A DNA stretch of 64,000 nucleotides, from assembly GCA_020740775.1 (NCBI GenBank), contig JAHEWK010000002.1, positions 2,046,001 through 2,110,000 of the forward strand, written 5' to 3'. Under the pieces are notes generated by a model that saw only the letters and a program-made list of their open reading frames with translations, searched no databases and was not told the origin of the DNA. This document shows, piece after piece, positions 1 through 14,023 of this stretch (positions are counted from its first letter, which is position 1; each line of letters opens with the position of its first letter). Source of the DNA: Ilyonectria destructans. Lineage: Eukaryota > Ascomycota > Sordariomycetes > Hypocreales > Nectriaceae. The translations under genes were made by a program, and so were the position numbers.

Positions 1-3000
1 CAGCGGTGGACATCGCCGAGATCCTCCAGCCTTACCGGGCCGGAGGACAACCACAACAGCCCAGAGACAATCGAAGATCACCCTCCGAGCGCATCGCCAA
101 CAGCCGTCAAGATGGTGCCGACTGGAGGTGATCGGGAACGGAATGCCCGGTCGATCGTCGCAGAGTGACCATGTGCGAGGGTGCAACGGCACTCGTGGCA
201 CCAACAAGTGCTTCTTGTGAAGGTTGCAGGAAGATGAAAAACTTTTCCTGCGAGATGATACGGGGGGTTTTGATTTCGCAATCAGCCCTTGTCAGCGTGG
301 GGGTTGGCCGACTGCTCGATGCCTGAGGACGGGCAAGAACCCCCAATGGTAGGAGCCCACACACGCTGCAGCTCTAGAGCCACAACAGCCAATCAAAGGC
401 GGATATCGGGAAAAGGGACGGGGAAATAGGCAAAGCGGAAAAGCAAAGGCCGTCGGGTCTCGTTGTCATGAACCGCTCGTTGCCATGATATACCGAGCCG
501 TCGTAGCCTCTGCCGAAGAATCGGATCATGACGAGTGTCGCGCCTCATGCCCTTCGTCTATACGTACGCCTGGGCTCTGCAGATGCATACAGTGTCCTTT
601 TGACATCGTGGCCAATGCACGCAATGCAACGCACGGCAGAATGCCACCGACAGCCTAGAGCGGCCTCTTCTTGTTCCGGTCTTCGCTTGGCGGGCACCCT
701 CAGCCGATGGCCGCGGAATTGCCATCGCGATGCAACACAAAGTGCGGGTGGAAATGAAGAGGGTCTCCCCCTTTCTCCCGGACTACCTCCGGCCTACCTC
801 CGGAGGCACCTGAGACGGGGCAGATTGATAATTTTATTCTGGATCGGGGCAGACGCGGCTAATAAGGGGAGAAGCGCCATCACAAGACGCGACCCGAGGT
901 GCAGCGAGCGGAGGCTAGTGATGTGATCGGTGCTGCGCTGGGAGAACAGTATCCAGTGGTCACTTGCAAGGCAAGGCAAGAAAGGAGTTCGTCAACAGAC
1001 CAAGCGTGGCCAACGGAGGGGATCTGCAAGTCCGGTAAGTTGTGGTTTGACAATCCATCCGAAGAACGGAGGTCCGTTTCCTTCCTCTTTGCCACCGCAC
1101 TTGACAAGCCACAATGCGGGATGCGATGGATGGAGGGGACGCGAACAAACGATGGGGATGCAATGGGCGTCTGACTGCATGGAGTCCCAAGCAAATGCCG
1201 GGGACGGAGGCTCAATAAATGCCATAGGCAAATCACAGGTGAAGAAAAGAAACTTCTACCACACCTCCAGACTATGAAATCCTGCAACAGCGATTCGAGG
1301 GCTTACCGGCCGGGTCCGGCAGCTGATCCGTAATGTGAATAATGTTGGTAGTTGGCCGTCGGCAGTTGGTAATTGGCGATCAATGGGGACATCTTTTGGT
1401 GTTGGTTTGACCTCTGGCAACCCTGCGCTGCACTGCATCACAATTCCAGTGGTACAAGTAATGGGCTGGACAGGAAGTGGATGTAACAGTGCGTATCCAA
1501 CAGTGGGGAGCATTGAGGACCTACGTAGGTAGCACTGCAGCTCGATGGCCCAAGCTCCCAATAAGATGCAGGGGCGCAGGCTTCTAGAAAACCAGATGGA
1601 ACCGAGCAGGGCAAATCCGGTTTGGAGGATTCACGCTTGCGATTAAGACCAATCATGGCGCGTTGCGAGGGTGCGGGAGGTGGAGGAACGTGGAGGGTGG
1701 TGGGCCCCGATGGCATGTCTGGACGAGCCAGGCAAGGCTTCCGGTCCGTTTTCGAGTGACCTGCGCAACAGTGCGAAAAGCTTCCCACCTGAACGGCCCT
1801 TGCATGCATGTAGGTCAGGCAGTTGTGTGACATTCTGCGGGAGCCAGCTGCTTTCTGTCGAGGCGTGTCTCAGTGTCCCTTCTAGACCAACCGAAAGCCG
1901 GGAGGGAGAGGGGAAGCCACCACCAGCCAAGAGCCTGATCATGAAGCTGACCTGGTCTGACCATTTGCAATGCCATGACTGACAATGACAAACAGCGGTG
2001 TCAGACTGCTATTCAGTCAGGTGAAAGAAGCTGGGGCCTTCCGGGCAGGCACTCAGTGGGTTTTTCAGCGGGCGTAGGGCCAAATATCAGGAGCAGAGTC
2101 CTGGGGTCCCGGGGCCACCTCAGAAACGACATTGGTGTAATAAGCCGGGCTACTCTCAATGGGAGCTGAGCGCGGGATCCATAGAGCGGGAGGCGGGAGG
2201 TGGGTAGCGGGAGCACAGGTGACGGCGGAGATGGGGACCGCCTGGCCTGTGAAACTGCATCATGAACAATTTCACGATGCGCGGCAGCCTTCATGAATGT
2301 CCATGATGACGCCTGAGTGTCCCAAGAACGGAGAGCACTGCGTGAGGCTAAGCACCGAACCCCTGCCGGTTTTCCTCCGGACCGCGGCAAACAGACACGG
2401 AGGCTCCCGGTCGTCGTGCCAGTCCCAATGCCAGCAGCCGTGTGTGCGATGGGACCCTGCGTGAGCCTCGTGGCGTGGGCATGGGCGTGGGATTGAGAGT
2501 GGACCTGGGCATGGACATGGATGCGAGTGCGGGCGTGAGTGAGACTTCAACCCCGTGACTGACGACCAAGAGACCCCGCGACATTCGTCCTGTTGGTACC
2601 TGCGTGATTCCGTGTCACTGCATAGAAATCCGTCCGGGTGAATGCCTCGTTGCTAGCCCGGAGCCTCGAGGTGAGGCGAAGTAAGGAGGAGTGACGGCGG
2701 AGGTCCCCAGCGTGGATGGGCCGCTCGGTGGCTCGGTGGGTAGCAATTTTGCCTCTCCGCTTCACTTCCACCCCGCACATGGGGGTCTTCGGTCGCGAAG
2801 GGCGGCTCTGGTGCCCATAAGACCGTGATGCATCACGCCGGAGAGGAGCGGAGCGGAGCGCGTCATGTCATCGCGGCCCTCCGGTAGGACCTCATCCATG
2901 TTTCCTCGAGTCTCCGGCCTGGGCCTGGAGAGAAAGCGGGGTTGCTTGCCTATGGGCCGAATATGGACCTCGTTGCTGTTATTGCTGCTTCCACTGCTGC

Positions 3001-6000
3001 ATCGTCTAATTCGCACGAACGGCTGGGCGCCTGCGGCTGGCTGGATTGCTGTGACGGCATTGGCATTGTGAACCCCCACTGGAGCGCGTCTCTTGGCCTT
3101 GACCCCTTCGGTCGCGAACTAGGATCGAGAGTCCACTGAACAAGTCGGCCAGCGTCTGCCAACACAGCAGCGCCGCGCCGCCATGCGTCTTCATTGCATG
3201 CTCGGCGGCAAAGGCCGGACGGCCGCAGGTGGCTGTCAGGTCCTTTCCCACGGATCCGGCCAGGTTCGGTTCCACCCAGGGCCTGTGCATATAGTCGCAT
3301 GTACGAATAGGCATTTCAGGACGGGCTGGGACAGGCAGGATATCATCGGGCGACAGGGCTGGAGGAGACGAGGCCACTGTCTCGGGTCGCACTCTGTCTG
3401 AGGAAGCCGAGCAAACCTTGGGTGGCCGACAATGGCCACTCACTGATGGCTCTGGTCGCCGCTATTGTCGTCCTTGCAGCACTCACGCAGGTAATCACCC
3501 GGCACCCGCTCGCCCGCGTTATCCCGTCGAGATCCGTGCTGAGGTCGCGGGGGAAGTTGGGGAAGTAGTGTGTTCCCGGCGATGAACTGCGGCATGTGGG
3601 ATAAGGTCCATGCCTACGGTTGGATGTTTAGTTGCGTACCGCACCCATCGTGTGTATAGCGTCGTACCTCTTGAGTCCCCAAGCCTCGAGGCCCGTCCGT
3701 CTCAAGCGTGCCCAGCCGAATGAATGGGGCATGCCCACCGGGCGGAGGCGGGTTTTTGCACGGCGTGGGACAAGCTGGCGCTTGGGGCTGAGACGGAGGT
3801 GTTGTTAGACTGTTAGACCATGGGATCGGAGGATGCATCAAATGGATGTCTCACTTGAGAGAGGCTGGATCATCACCGGGACGGACCAGGCAGCCTATGA
3901 TAGCCACCATCGCCATCACGACTCACAGTTGAGAATCTAGCCAAGCTCCTGGGCCGCCACCAAGGCCGTTCATGGAAGCGAGCCACTATAACCAGATAGG
4001 CATCGCATCAAGGGCGAAGCCGCCCGAGCTAGGCAATTGAAGCCATCGCACTTTTACGTAGTCGGCAACGCCTAAGAGCAAATCTCCCGTCAGCCAAGCC
4101 CGTGCAGGTTAGATCGTCCCTGGATCGGCGGTCTGTATTCGTAGGATGGCGGGATGCGAATAATTAGTACGTATTAAGTGAGTTTGTCAATGGCAACACC
4201 ACAATGCCTCGTCTGGACTTTGCCAATGAGGTTCAAGAAGGCTCGGGGATGCAAGGATGTAGAGATCTTCATCTGCCACTCCCATTCCCCTTTCTTACAC
4301 TTGCACGAGGACACGGTGGGTTTTCTTCCCGGGCCTGACGTAAACGCTACGGGCCGGGCTGACCCAAATGGAAGGCGCACTCGGGAGAAAGGCGGCACAG
4401 GGGCTTCATAGGTTTGCAACCGCAAGGGTAATCTGGGGCTCTGGGATTCTGGGCCCTTGGGGGCCTGAGGGTCGACTGGTCGCGTGGACACAAGACGAGG
4501 GTCCATGGAAGCACGATGATGTCTTGTTGCTGCGTTGAGCTGGGGCACTGGGCGCATGGAGCATGGGGCATGCGGTCTTGGGTCTGGAGGCTTGGGTCTG
4601 GAGCGACCAACGACGAAGCCATCTGCTGCCAACTGGGGCACGCCGCACCAGAGACGAAGCAACCGAGGAGCAAAACAAAGCAGTAGCTAATCAAGACAAA
4701 GCAAGCCAAAACATAGGGCGACTGACGACGGACATACGGCGACGATGAACCTTGCAGAGCTCGCCGCACCATGCAGAAGCCAAATGTGGTCCAATCAACC
4801 CATGGTGCTTGGACGAGCCTCGTTGACTGGAGACGGAAACTGGAGACTGGAGAATGGAGACGCGAGGTGGCTTGCACACAAGCTTGGGAGAAAAGGGCCA
4901 GGGTCCAGGTTGCAACGCCCACGATCACGATCCAGGACGAGGCACTGCTTTGCACAACTCAGTAAACACCGGACATTAGTCCTTACCATGTAGGTAATAA
5001 TGCGAACGTTGTAGTAACACTTGTGGGAATTCGACTGAACTACTCCGTACGCTTAGAGAAATGGATGTGGAGCAGGGGCCCTGGACGGGTCCGATGTAAT
5101 GTCATGTTGATTGACGGCGAGGGACAGGCCTGCGAATACCTTACCCAAATGGAGCTGGATCAGGATATGAAGCCAAAGTCCCCTAACCCTTATTGATCAT
5201 TGAGAACGAAGTTGTTGTACGCAGATGCTGCCCCTCCGGCACTCGCACCGAGTCCGCCATGCATCTGCCTGTCGCCATCCGCCCGCCGTAGCTCGTCGAC
5301 ACCGAGCCCGGTCCGGTGGTGCTTTGAGCTTGCATATGACGGCCGGACCTGGAACCAGAGGCGTGGATCAGAGGTACAGGCACTTGCACGCCTGCGACGT
5401 CTGAGGAGCGCTTCTCTGGGCCCCGAAGATGCTCCGTTGACGGCGGCAAACTTTTTTTACTTTTTCGCATCTTCAATCTTTACCCTTCTTGGACATGCCA
5501 GGCTTGCCCTACCCTGCCCTGCCCTGCCCTGCCCTCCCCTGGCGCTTGCTGCTTTGCTTTTGCCTGCCCCCAGTGGGACAAGCCTCCCCGCCAACGGCCA
5601 CTAGAGTGCGAGATACTGTCGCGTCAGGTACACGCCGGCGCATGACGTGCACTCGTAGATACCTTTGTTGCAGGTTCTTGATGCTGCAGCCGACGCCGGC
5701 TACCGCGGGGGCGCGCAACCTAGATGGGGGTTGAGACTGGGCTCTCGGCTGCCTTCTTTGGGGGGATTTGCAGGGCATCACAGGCTGAGCTATGGATGGA
5801 GTGTGTATGGAGCACCAAGTACCCAGCTTCAGGATAGGCTGTCGTGGTGGCATGGGAGTCGGCATGGCATTTTCCTCCTCAACGGGACTCGGGCTCAGAT
5901 GCTGCTCTGTGCGGGCTGTGATGGATGGAACTCGGGAAGGTCCAATGTCGCATTGGATCGATCCGACTCGTGACCAGCCGCGCATGGCCTGCCCGTCGCC

Positions 6001-8415
6001 CGTCAACCGTGAGCCGCTGCGCCTGTTGTCCGTCCGAGGTTGAATAAAAGGATGTGAAGCTAGAAATGAGCATCGGGACGCCGTGGTTGATGGTTGTCCA
6101 GTGAGGATTGTCTCAGAGCCCGGCTTCTTCCATGAACCTGCCCTGAAGAGTAAGGAGGTCGGAGGGTGAGGGCGCGCCTTCCGTCATGCTATCCCGTAGT
6201 GCTGCGCTGCGCTGTGTGCTCCTCCCACCCTCCGCGCCTTCCCTCTTCACATCACTCTCCCACCCCACCAAATGGATCCACCAATCCTCCTTCCACCATC
6301 AACCATCCCACCGTCCACAGGCCCCACTGTCTCCTACGACCAGCGGTGCACCATCCACATGCACACCACCCACCCATCAACCAGGGGCCACACAGGTCCG
6401 CGATGGAACCAAGAGGAGCCCTTGGTTTGGGGGGCCATCACTCGCTACCCACCGACCGGCTGTCGTCGCTCGTGCGAGAGAGCCAGGGAGATCCCGGCGG
6501 AAGCAGCAAGCCCACGAGCCAGAAGCGACGGCAGAAGGCAGGACCAGCAGCTACCCTTAATTGCACACGTAACAGCCTCGTCCGTGTCCCGCCCGCGTCC
6601 CGTCGCTAATAAGCCCTTGCACAAGGCGCTTTAACCCCCGTTCAAGCGCCCGATCCCACCATGGGTGGCGGGCAATGGAGCCAAGGGTAACGGGTTGACG
6701 ATGGGATGGGGGCCACCGACCTGGCCACCACGCTCGTCATGGCAGTCCCTTGTCGACGGGCCCAGCCCCAGCGCCCCAGCCCGGTCCAGTCGCCGCTTGC
6801 GCCATCATCCCACACACTGTACAGCCGAGTATCCTCGATCGTGCCCGCGTCCGCGCCTCCACGCCTCGCCTTGCTGTTCTGGGCCATGACCCTGGGGAGC
6901 ATGGGACCCGGCATGGGCAGCAGCAGGCAGGCAGAGAGCAGGCGATTCGCGAGGCGTCGGAGACTCGTCTCGACGACACAGTCACAGTCGCAGTCACAAC
7001 GGCCGGCGTAGCCAAGGGTCGCAGGCGACACCTCCCTCACAAGGGACCAAAGTAGGCATGTACTGCTTGTACCAAGGGATCAAGGCTGAGAAACTGGTCT
7101 TCTGGCTGCCCGAATTCGCGCCGCGCATCCCGATCCCATCCTATTCCCATCCCATCATCTGGCCATGGTCATCAATATTAAAAAAGACGGTTCCCTTCCT
7201 GCTGCCCATCCTTGAAATTTTCCCTCCTCCCTCGCTCGGCCACTCTTGTGTGGTTGCTGCTATTGTTGTCGTCGCCGTGTGCGTGCGCCAGACCGTACAC
7301 CGAGTCCTTTCCGTCCGTCTCCTCTCGCCTCGCCTCTATTTCGGTCTCGGCTGCCGACGTCACCAGAACAACGAGTCGCCATCTGCACCGAGCCCAACCC
7401 GCGAACGAGACGACTGGCCAGCGACAACGAAGACCCCCATCCATTCTCCGACCCTCCGACTCTCCGGGCCGACAACTCCACTCACAACGTCCCCAGTAGG
7501 CGGGCTGGTCTTGGCTTGTCGACATCGACGTCTAGCGGCCACCCGAGCTGAGCGCCAAACCCGCTTGCACGGCTTTCTGTACCTTGGCCTTGGCCTCCGG
7601 GACCTTGCACATCTTCAGTACACACGCATACGAGACGAAGCCTGTGTACTGTCCTGTACCTTGACTCCCCCCGGTCCCACCGCCGACTTCGTCGTTTGAC
7701 TCTATCCACTCCACCACACCTCTCCCACCTTTTTTTTATTCCGTTCCCACACGCCTCTCATCCTCTCTCACACTCTCCCACCCGGCCGCGCTCCACTCTT
7801 CCTCCACAACCACACCTCAATCCCACACACCCCAAAGAAGCCAAAGCAAGAGCCCGCCGTCGCCCCAAGGCACCCAAGGGAAAAATCTCCACCCGCCGAC
7901 CAGCGCATCTCCACTCCCGTTCCTCTCTCTCATCAATTGGCTTTGTCCAACTTGTCCTCGAAAAGTTTTATTGCTTTCTCTCTTCCAGCCTCTCCAGCTT
8001 CAGCATCCGTCTCCGCCGCGAAATGTTCTTGTAACAGACCGGCGTCCTTGGTCGTCCCCGTTTTCCCCATCTTCTCATTCCCACTGCTTTTAGCGTGGAA
8101 TCCCTTCCCTGCCTTCACCCTCTTACCTTCAAACCCTCGCCCATTTCCCCCTCGGATTAACACCCAGAGCTTGGATTCCCCAAGCCTACCCTGGTCGCCC
8201 GCCTCGATTCTTCGATTGCCCCGATTTCTGAGACAAAGCAAGCAAGCAACCTTGCCTCTCAGACACCGTCGACAGCTCCAGGGCTCAGCTTTCTGTTACT
8301 ACCTACAGCTATTCCAGCTCCAACTCCCACTTCCGTTTCCGCTTCCGCTTTCGCTCCCGCACCTTCCTTCCACTTTCACGCCTCAACTATCAACTTCAGC
8401 AATCCACCCGCCAAA
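1..8415. other. Long stretch with no supportable gene
   Basis: I see no convincing coding region here. Open frames up to about 213 codons exist, but they are Pro/Ser/Arg/His-rich, overlap on both strands and show no domain or splice pattern. A short (CCCTG)n run lies near 5513-5535. From about 7690 to 8415 the sequence is strongly pyrimidine-rich on the + strand, as is usual for promoters and 5' leaders of filamentous fungi, and probably belongs to the copper-fist gene that follows. An untranslated RNA gene cannot be excluded by eye. Confidence 0.6.
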
Positions 8416-9930
8416 ATGATAATCGACGGCGAGAAGTATGCATGCGAGGCCTGCGTGCGCGGCCACCGCGTGAGCAACTGCCAACATTCTGGTAAGTGAC
8501 GTCCTCTTCGTTGCTTCTTCGGCGCAGCTCTCGCCTGGCGCGGGGTTCCCTCGTCGCTGCCAGGGCGCACCTGGCGTTGGCCCTGGCCTCTGCCATTGCT
8601 GAAGCACCGCATACTTGGCGTCTTGTTCTTGACCCAGCATATGCTAACCGTCATCCTCTGCTGCTTAGATCGTCCCCTCCAACATATCAATAAGAAGGGT
8701 CGTCCAGTCTCTCAATGCGCGCACTGCCGCGCGATGCGCAAGTCGCGCTCTGCCCACGTCAAGTGCGACTGCGGCGAGAAGACAAGCAAGTGCGCACACT
8801 TGCAGCCGACCGTCGATGGACACAAGGGTGAGCTCAAACTTCTCGAACAGTCCCGAGAGGTCTCGGAAAGTTGTATATTGACAATGCACCTCACAGAGAC
8901 GTGTTGCTGTAACCACGGTGGCCGCTGTACTTGCTCCGGCAAGAAGGAGCCTGCTCTTGACACCGTCCCCGAGTCTGACTCGGAGGACGAGTGTCAGTCT
9001 ACTAGCACCACTGGCCGTGTTAAGGCTCCCGCCCGCCGACGGAGGGCCAATACTGTCCACTCCGACGGCGTCCTGACCTTTGACCAAAACGGTCACCATA
9101 AGCCCGCTCACAGGAACAACAGGGTTGCACAAAAGTGTGGTCCTTACCAGCTCAACAGGGTCAACTCTGCTCACAGCACCGGAAGCTTGGGTACCGACAG
9201 CATGATGCAGAAGGGTACCCGAGAAGCGCCGAGCACCCGGGCTCGTGCGTCAAGCACCCGCGAACCACGCCGAGTCAAGTCGGAGACGGCTTCCCCACTC
9301 ATGAGCGGCAACCCCGGTTTCCAGAACCTCAACGGCAACCTGCCTCCGTTGGACCTGTCGGGTATTGAGTACCCGCCTTACATGGCCAACAGCACCTTTG
9401 ACCTCTTTGGCTCCGGTTTCAACTCAGAAACTGATGGCCCCATGTACAGCGCCGGTCTGAGCGCCGCCTCAGTCGACTGGAGTCACTATGACCTATCAGA
9501 CATGAAGGGTGACAGCTTTACGCCCTCAAGTTATAGCCAGGCCGGAGCCCAGAGCTTCAATGGCCTGTTCGACTTTGGCAGTGGCTCAGAGCAACTCCCT
9601 CACCTAGCTAACACGACGTCGACTTCTGGCGAGGTCTCCGAGGTGGAAGACTTTATGCCCGGAGGCGACGGCGACTTTGACGGCTTCAGCGCCGGCAGCA
9701 CGTTTCTGCGACAAAACAGCATGATGGCCAGCTCCACAGACCTGACCAGCATCGACTACGACAGCTTCTACAAGGGCCCCGACACCGGCCCAATTGCCGG
9801 AGCTGGTCTATCGATGGTCGAGGACGACCCCGCGTTCTGGATGCCCAACTACAACGAGGGCATCGCGACTATGGACGACAGCCCAGATCCCCTGGGCCCG
9901 GCTTCTATGCCCAACCTTTGGGAGATGTGA
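8416..9930 (+). CDS. Copper-fist transcription factor
   Basis: Probable copper-sensing nuclear DNA-binding regulator of the Ace1/Mac1/Cuf1/GRISEA family. Exons 8416-8491, 8669-8827 and 8897-9930 give 422 residues. The first exon starts at the only suitable ATG and encodes the zinc module: C10, C13, C22 and H24. Exon 2 carries the minor-groove motif KKGRP (residues 34-38) and the Cys-rich copper-binding part with CAHC and CDC motifs. Exon 3 adds CCCNHGGRCTC, closing the copper fist. The remaining 300 or so residues are Ser/Asp/Gly-rich and acidic, likely an activation region; I see no Mac1/GRISEA-type C-terminal Cys clusters. The second intron (8828-8896, 69 nt) is a multiple of three without a stop, so the frame stays open if it is retained. 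The family is certain; the orthologue (copper uptake versus detoxification) is not. Confidence 0.92.
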
Positions 9931-12900
9931 GAGTGTTTAGGGGATCGAGTTTTGGCGTACCGCAATACCCATGGTTTTGAATCATTTTAAAAAGCAACGG
10001 CAGGCGGTGGGAAATACCAATTGCCTGGAAATGTCATGGAGGTGCATGACTCCCGTTGTTTTTACGCGACCACCACAAAAAAAAATACGTTTTATTTATT
10101 GAGCAGCATCACGCATGCTAAGCACCCATCTGCTTCTCTTCTCGAACGACGAAAGGACCGGCCTGGATTGAGGGGGAGGGAAACACTCCCCATTGGTCGG
10201 CCCAATGTTCGAGATCTGACGATTATGATGATGACCACGACGTTTCTCATCGGCTGGGGTGGACGATTGAGCGGGGAATGAGATGCAGGAGAGTCTGGGG
10301 TGGTGGCCGGAAGAGGCCGGGAGCCCAGCGTTCGTTTTTAGATGTTGAGTCTGAGAGGATACACACCAACAAGATGAAAGAGAACATGTCCGGTGTCTCA
10401 TGCAGGAAGGTACGGACGAGTCGGAATTGAAAAGATTTACGATACGCGGTACCCAATGCGAAGAACCCGAGCCTACCAACAACCAGCCGAGAGGCAGACA
10501 GAGCGACCGATGAGGGGTGAGATGAAGAAAAAAGACACAATGTGAGGAGAGACGGAGGATTTGCCACGTTTGCACGCATGAGGGAGTCAAAATAAAAGGG
10601 GAGGGGGACGGGAAACCTGCACATATGGGTCGAGATAGACTTGATTGTCACGTCAGTTTGTTGGTTTTGGCCAATTTGTCTTGGGCATTTCTGAATATTC
10701 TATTCTTTTTTTTCTTTGTCCTTTTTTTCTTGTCACCCAGCCGAGAGGTATATACGGCTCAGAATAGAGACGATGACGACGGAAAGACCTCGGCCAGGCG
10801 GGTCGAGGTTGACGATGCCACCACCAACAGACAGTTTTGCCTTTGTGTCCTTGTTTCGCAGGTGACTGACTGGCTTGAGTGCTCGGTTGTGTCTTGGTGT
10901 TGAGTGAATGGGGAATCGGACAATGGCAAGTTGATAGTGGGCATGATACATAGACGGCAATTGGAGTAGGCGTGAGAGAGGGAACGGGGACGGCAGCCGG
11001 GTTGGGGGAGTGGGAATGGGGAATTGGGATGAGGCTGCCTGCCGCGAACCTCGGATGGACTGAGGTGAATGGATGGAACGTTGTCGGCCGCCCGGAGAGG
11101 TGGCAGTGGCAGTGACAGTGACATGAGGGCGACGCGGAAACGGCTGCCCCCAAAGCCAAGGCCAAGTCAGACGGGATCAGGACCCTGGCGCGACGGGCGA
11201 CTGACGACGGAGGACTGACGACTGGTGATTGGTGATTGATGACTGACGAGACGACTGGTGACTTGTGTGACTTATTATTAGTTGTGACGGGCGGCCAGTG
11301 GCCGGATGGACAAAGCCTCGCTGGGTTTGGGGTCCGGACAGGGTATCTCTCGCCCGACTTCTCCCTTGTTTCGTTTTCTGGCTGCTCCAGCATCGACAAG
11401 GTAAGTTAATTGGTAATTATCGTATGCACGGAGTACTCTGTACTACGTACTTGGTAGCCAGCCACTCAATCATCAGCATTTATGCTCCTGCTGGCCCCAG
11501 GATCGACCAGCGTTTTCGATCTGGGGCACAGGGAAAACCAGGCCACGCGCCAGCCACGCCACTTTTACTCCCACTTTTACTTCCACTTTCACTTTCACTT
11601 CCTCCACTCCTCTCCACCCACTGGAAGAATTACTTCCCAGCCCGGACCATGCTCAGTGCAGAATCTGGAACGTGCGGGACGTCAGCCACAAGTGTGCTCC
11701 AAACGCGCTGGGGACTTTGGGGGGCTTGGAGCCGCTGGGGGATCGGTCCAGGCTTTCGGCTCTGGGGCATTCTTGGAACAGTGAGAGCCTGGCATCCCAT
11801 CCCCACCTGCGTAGGCTGGGGAGGTGACTTGCTCTTTTTGCCCGTACTGTTCGGCCCCTGGGCCTTGGCCAGAGGACGAGCCATGGAAATGGCCGTGCTG
11901 CAGGCCGCAATAGTATCGGACCAGCTTTATCACGCTCCGGGTCGCTCCTGGGAGTCCCCCTCTCTGCGGACCGCGGCCGCGGGAGATGGCATCGGATGGG
12001 ATGGGATGGGATAGAAAACTGTGGACGGCCGGGCGACAGGGCAAGCAAAAAGCACACAGTGCGATGCGGACTCAAACAGGGCCTTGTTGATTGCATCCGG
12101 AGCTGCTGGAACTGGACCTGGAAGCTGAAGTTGGCCGCGGCTAAATATGGCTACTTGTGGTTTACCAGCACATGCATGCTACTTGGTGGGACACCCGCGA
12201 GCACGGGGCCAGGGAGGTACCCAGCATGTAAGACGAGCCCCGCTCCCCGTGGCCCGATCCCCGGAGAGGCAGTCAGCACCCCATCGAGCGACGGGAATCC
12301 ACTCCGGCTTTTATGCTTGCTTGCTTCAGCCTGGTTGCGCCTGTGTTCTAAGTGCAAGGCCGTTCACAATTTCCAGTAATTATGGTTTTCTTATTCCTCG
12401 CTCGCTCAGGGGGGCAAATGGAGGGGGAGCACCGAAAGCGGGGGCGGCTCCGTACGCCCATCCAGAGCAAAGAAGTGGGATGGCCCGCGATGAGGTCACC
12501 GGTGGAGCTGGACCCCCAGTCAATCCCCCTTGTCCGCGTCGTTCTTTCATTTAGTCCCGTGGATCCCTCGCAGCGCACGGAGAGCGGGAGCATACAGGGA
12601 GTGCGAGAGCGTGTCGGTCGGGGTGGGTTCCCTCGTAGCTATCCTCATTTTTTACCTAAAGAGGATATCCAGGAAAGACAGCAGAGGAGGGGCGCACCGG
12701 GGGGCAGGAGAGGAGGAGAGAGGGGGAGCGACATGGGAGCCGGAGGTGTGGACCGGGGCCGGGCCGGAGCCAGATTTGGCAACGAACGAAACGAACGTAC
12801 CAAAAGGGAAAACCTGAGGCAAGGACGCAGGGACGGAGGGACGAGGGACGCAATGGTGTTGTGGATGTTGGATGCGATGTGGATGCAATTGCGCATGCGC

Positions 12901-14023
12901 ATGTTGGGGGGGAGTGTCGTAGTACAAACTGTCATGTCGTAGCACCCTGCACCTTGGTTGATCGATGGCGATTGTCGATGGTCGATGCCACTGTTGCAGT
13001 CGCATAAGTACATGCCATGCCGTACATCCCACGATAGGGTTTAATGAACGCCGCAGGAAATAAGGGGTGCAGACCACCTTTCAGTTTGTTGAGGTCCAAT
13101 CGACGTCCGTCGAACTGACTACCTAGGTGACATTCAGTCGGCCGGTGGTTGACTCGGCCCTGTTGGGTCCTCGGTATGTCGCAGCGAGAGCTGTAATATG
13201 GCAGCCACGCCTCCGTAGCATCCGCCGCGATTGCACCTCGCGCTGGCAGCTCCAGAGTCACAGCCAGATTGCCAAATCTCACCGCTACATCGGCAAGTAC
13301 ACGTTGGGGATAAAACCACTCCGTAGCTCGGTGAAGAATTTCTGTCGATCTAGTCTAGGGCCGTTTGACCGTGGTGGGTGGAGGGTGGTGAGAGGTGGGA
13401 GGTGTGCGTGGACGGGGAGACGGAGATCTATAGGTCGTGATCCCCTCTAAAATGAAGGACCGTCGGAGGTGACGCCGACTTCTGGTCAACGCCAGCAATG
13501 CAGCCACGAGGGGTCCAACAAACACCTAAAACCGACGGACAGGGTCCCCAACTTTAGCAGCCAAGGCTGAAGTGAAGTTTTTTTTCTTCTGTTCATGCTC
13601 TGCTAGGTTGGCGCCAGTCCACCCGCGATAGTGTCGTGTCAGGCCAACTTAGTTAGTTAGCTAATTAGCTCCTGCGATGAATCCGCGATTCATCTCCGTA
13701 GGCCGGCGGCTGGCCGAGTAGCGTCCTCGTCCATCCACCAGACCAGGCCAACAAGAGATAGCATTATATAAACCAGCGATGGCCGTTTTTCTCTAGCCTG
13801 GTCCCCGTCATCCGTCATATGCCATCGTACACGCACTCAGAAAGAATGAAAAAAAAGTAGCTCGACGCCATCGCCACCGTCCCTGGTCCGTCATCGGCCA
13901 GTTGTCCAGACATACTCCTTTCACTCCCTTTGACCCAGCCCATCCCATTCCGTCCGGCCACGACTAGTACAATAACATCAAACGGGTACTCATACATACT
14001 TCAATCCCCAACCAACCCCTCTA
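9931..14023. other. 4.1-kb intergenic region
   Basis: No gene is supported. The first few hundred bases are presumably the 3' UTR of the copper-fist gene. Short simple repeats occur: alternating CACTTT/CACTTC around 11560-11610 and GATGG repeats around 11990-12013. A 248-codon minus frame (10653-11399) is Pro/Ser/His-rich and looks like chance. Confidence 0.5.

Noticed and set aside
4347..4955. 202-codon minus-strand frame with a hydrophobic start
   Set aside because: Cys/Pro/Ser-rich, overlapped by frames of similar quality on both strands, no domain or splice context.
7058..7699. 213-codon + frame before the copper-fist gene
   Set aside because: Lies in the probable promoter and leader; residues look like translated pyrimidine-rich DNA.
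10653..11399. 248-codon minus-strand frame
   Set aside because: Low-complexity Pro/Ser/His composition from simple repeats; no ATG context or homology pattern.
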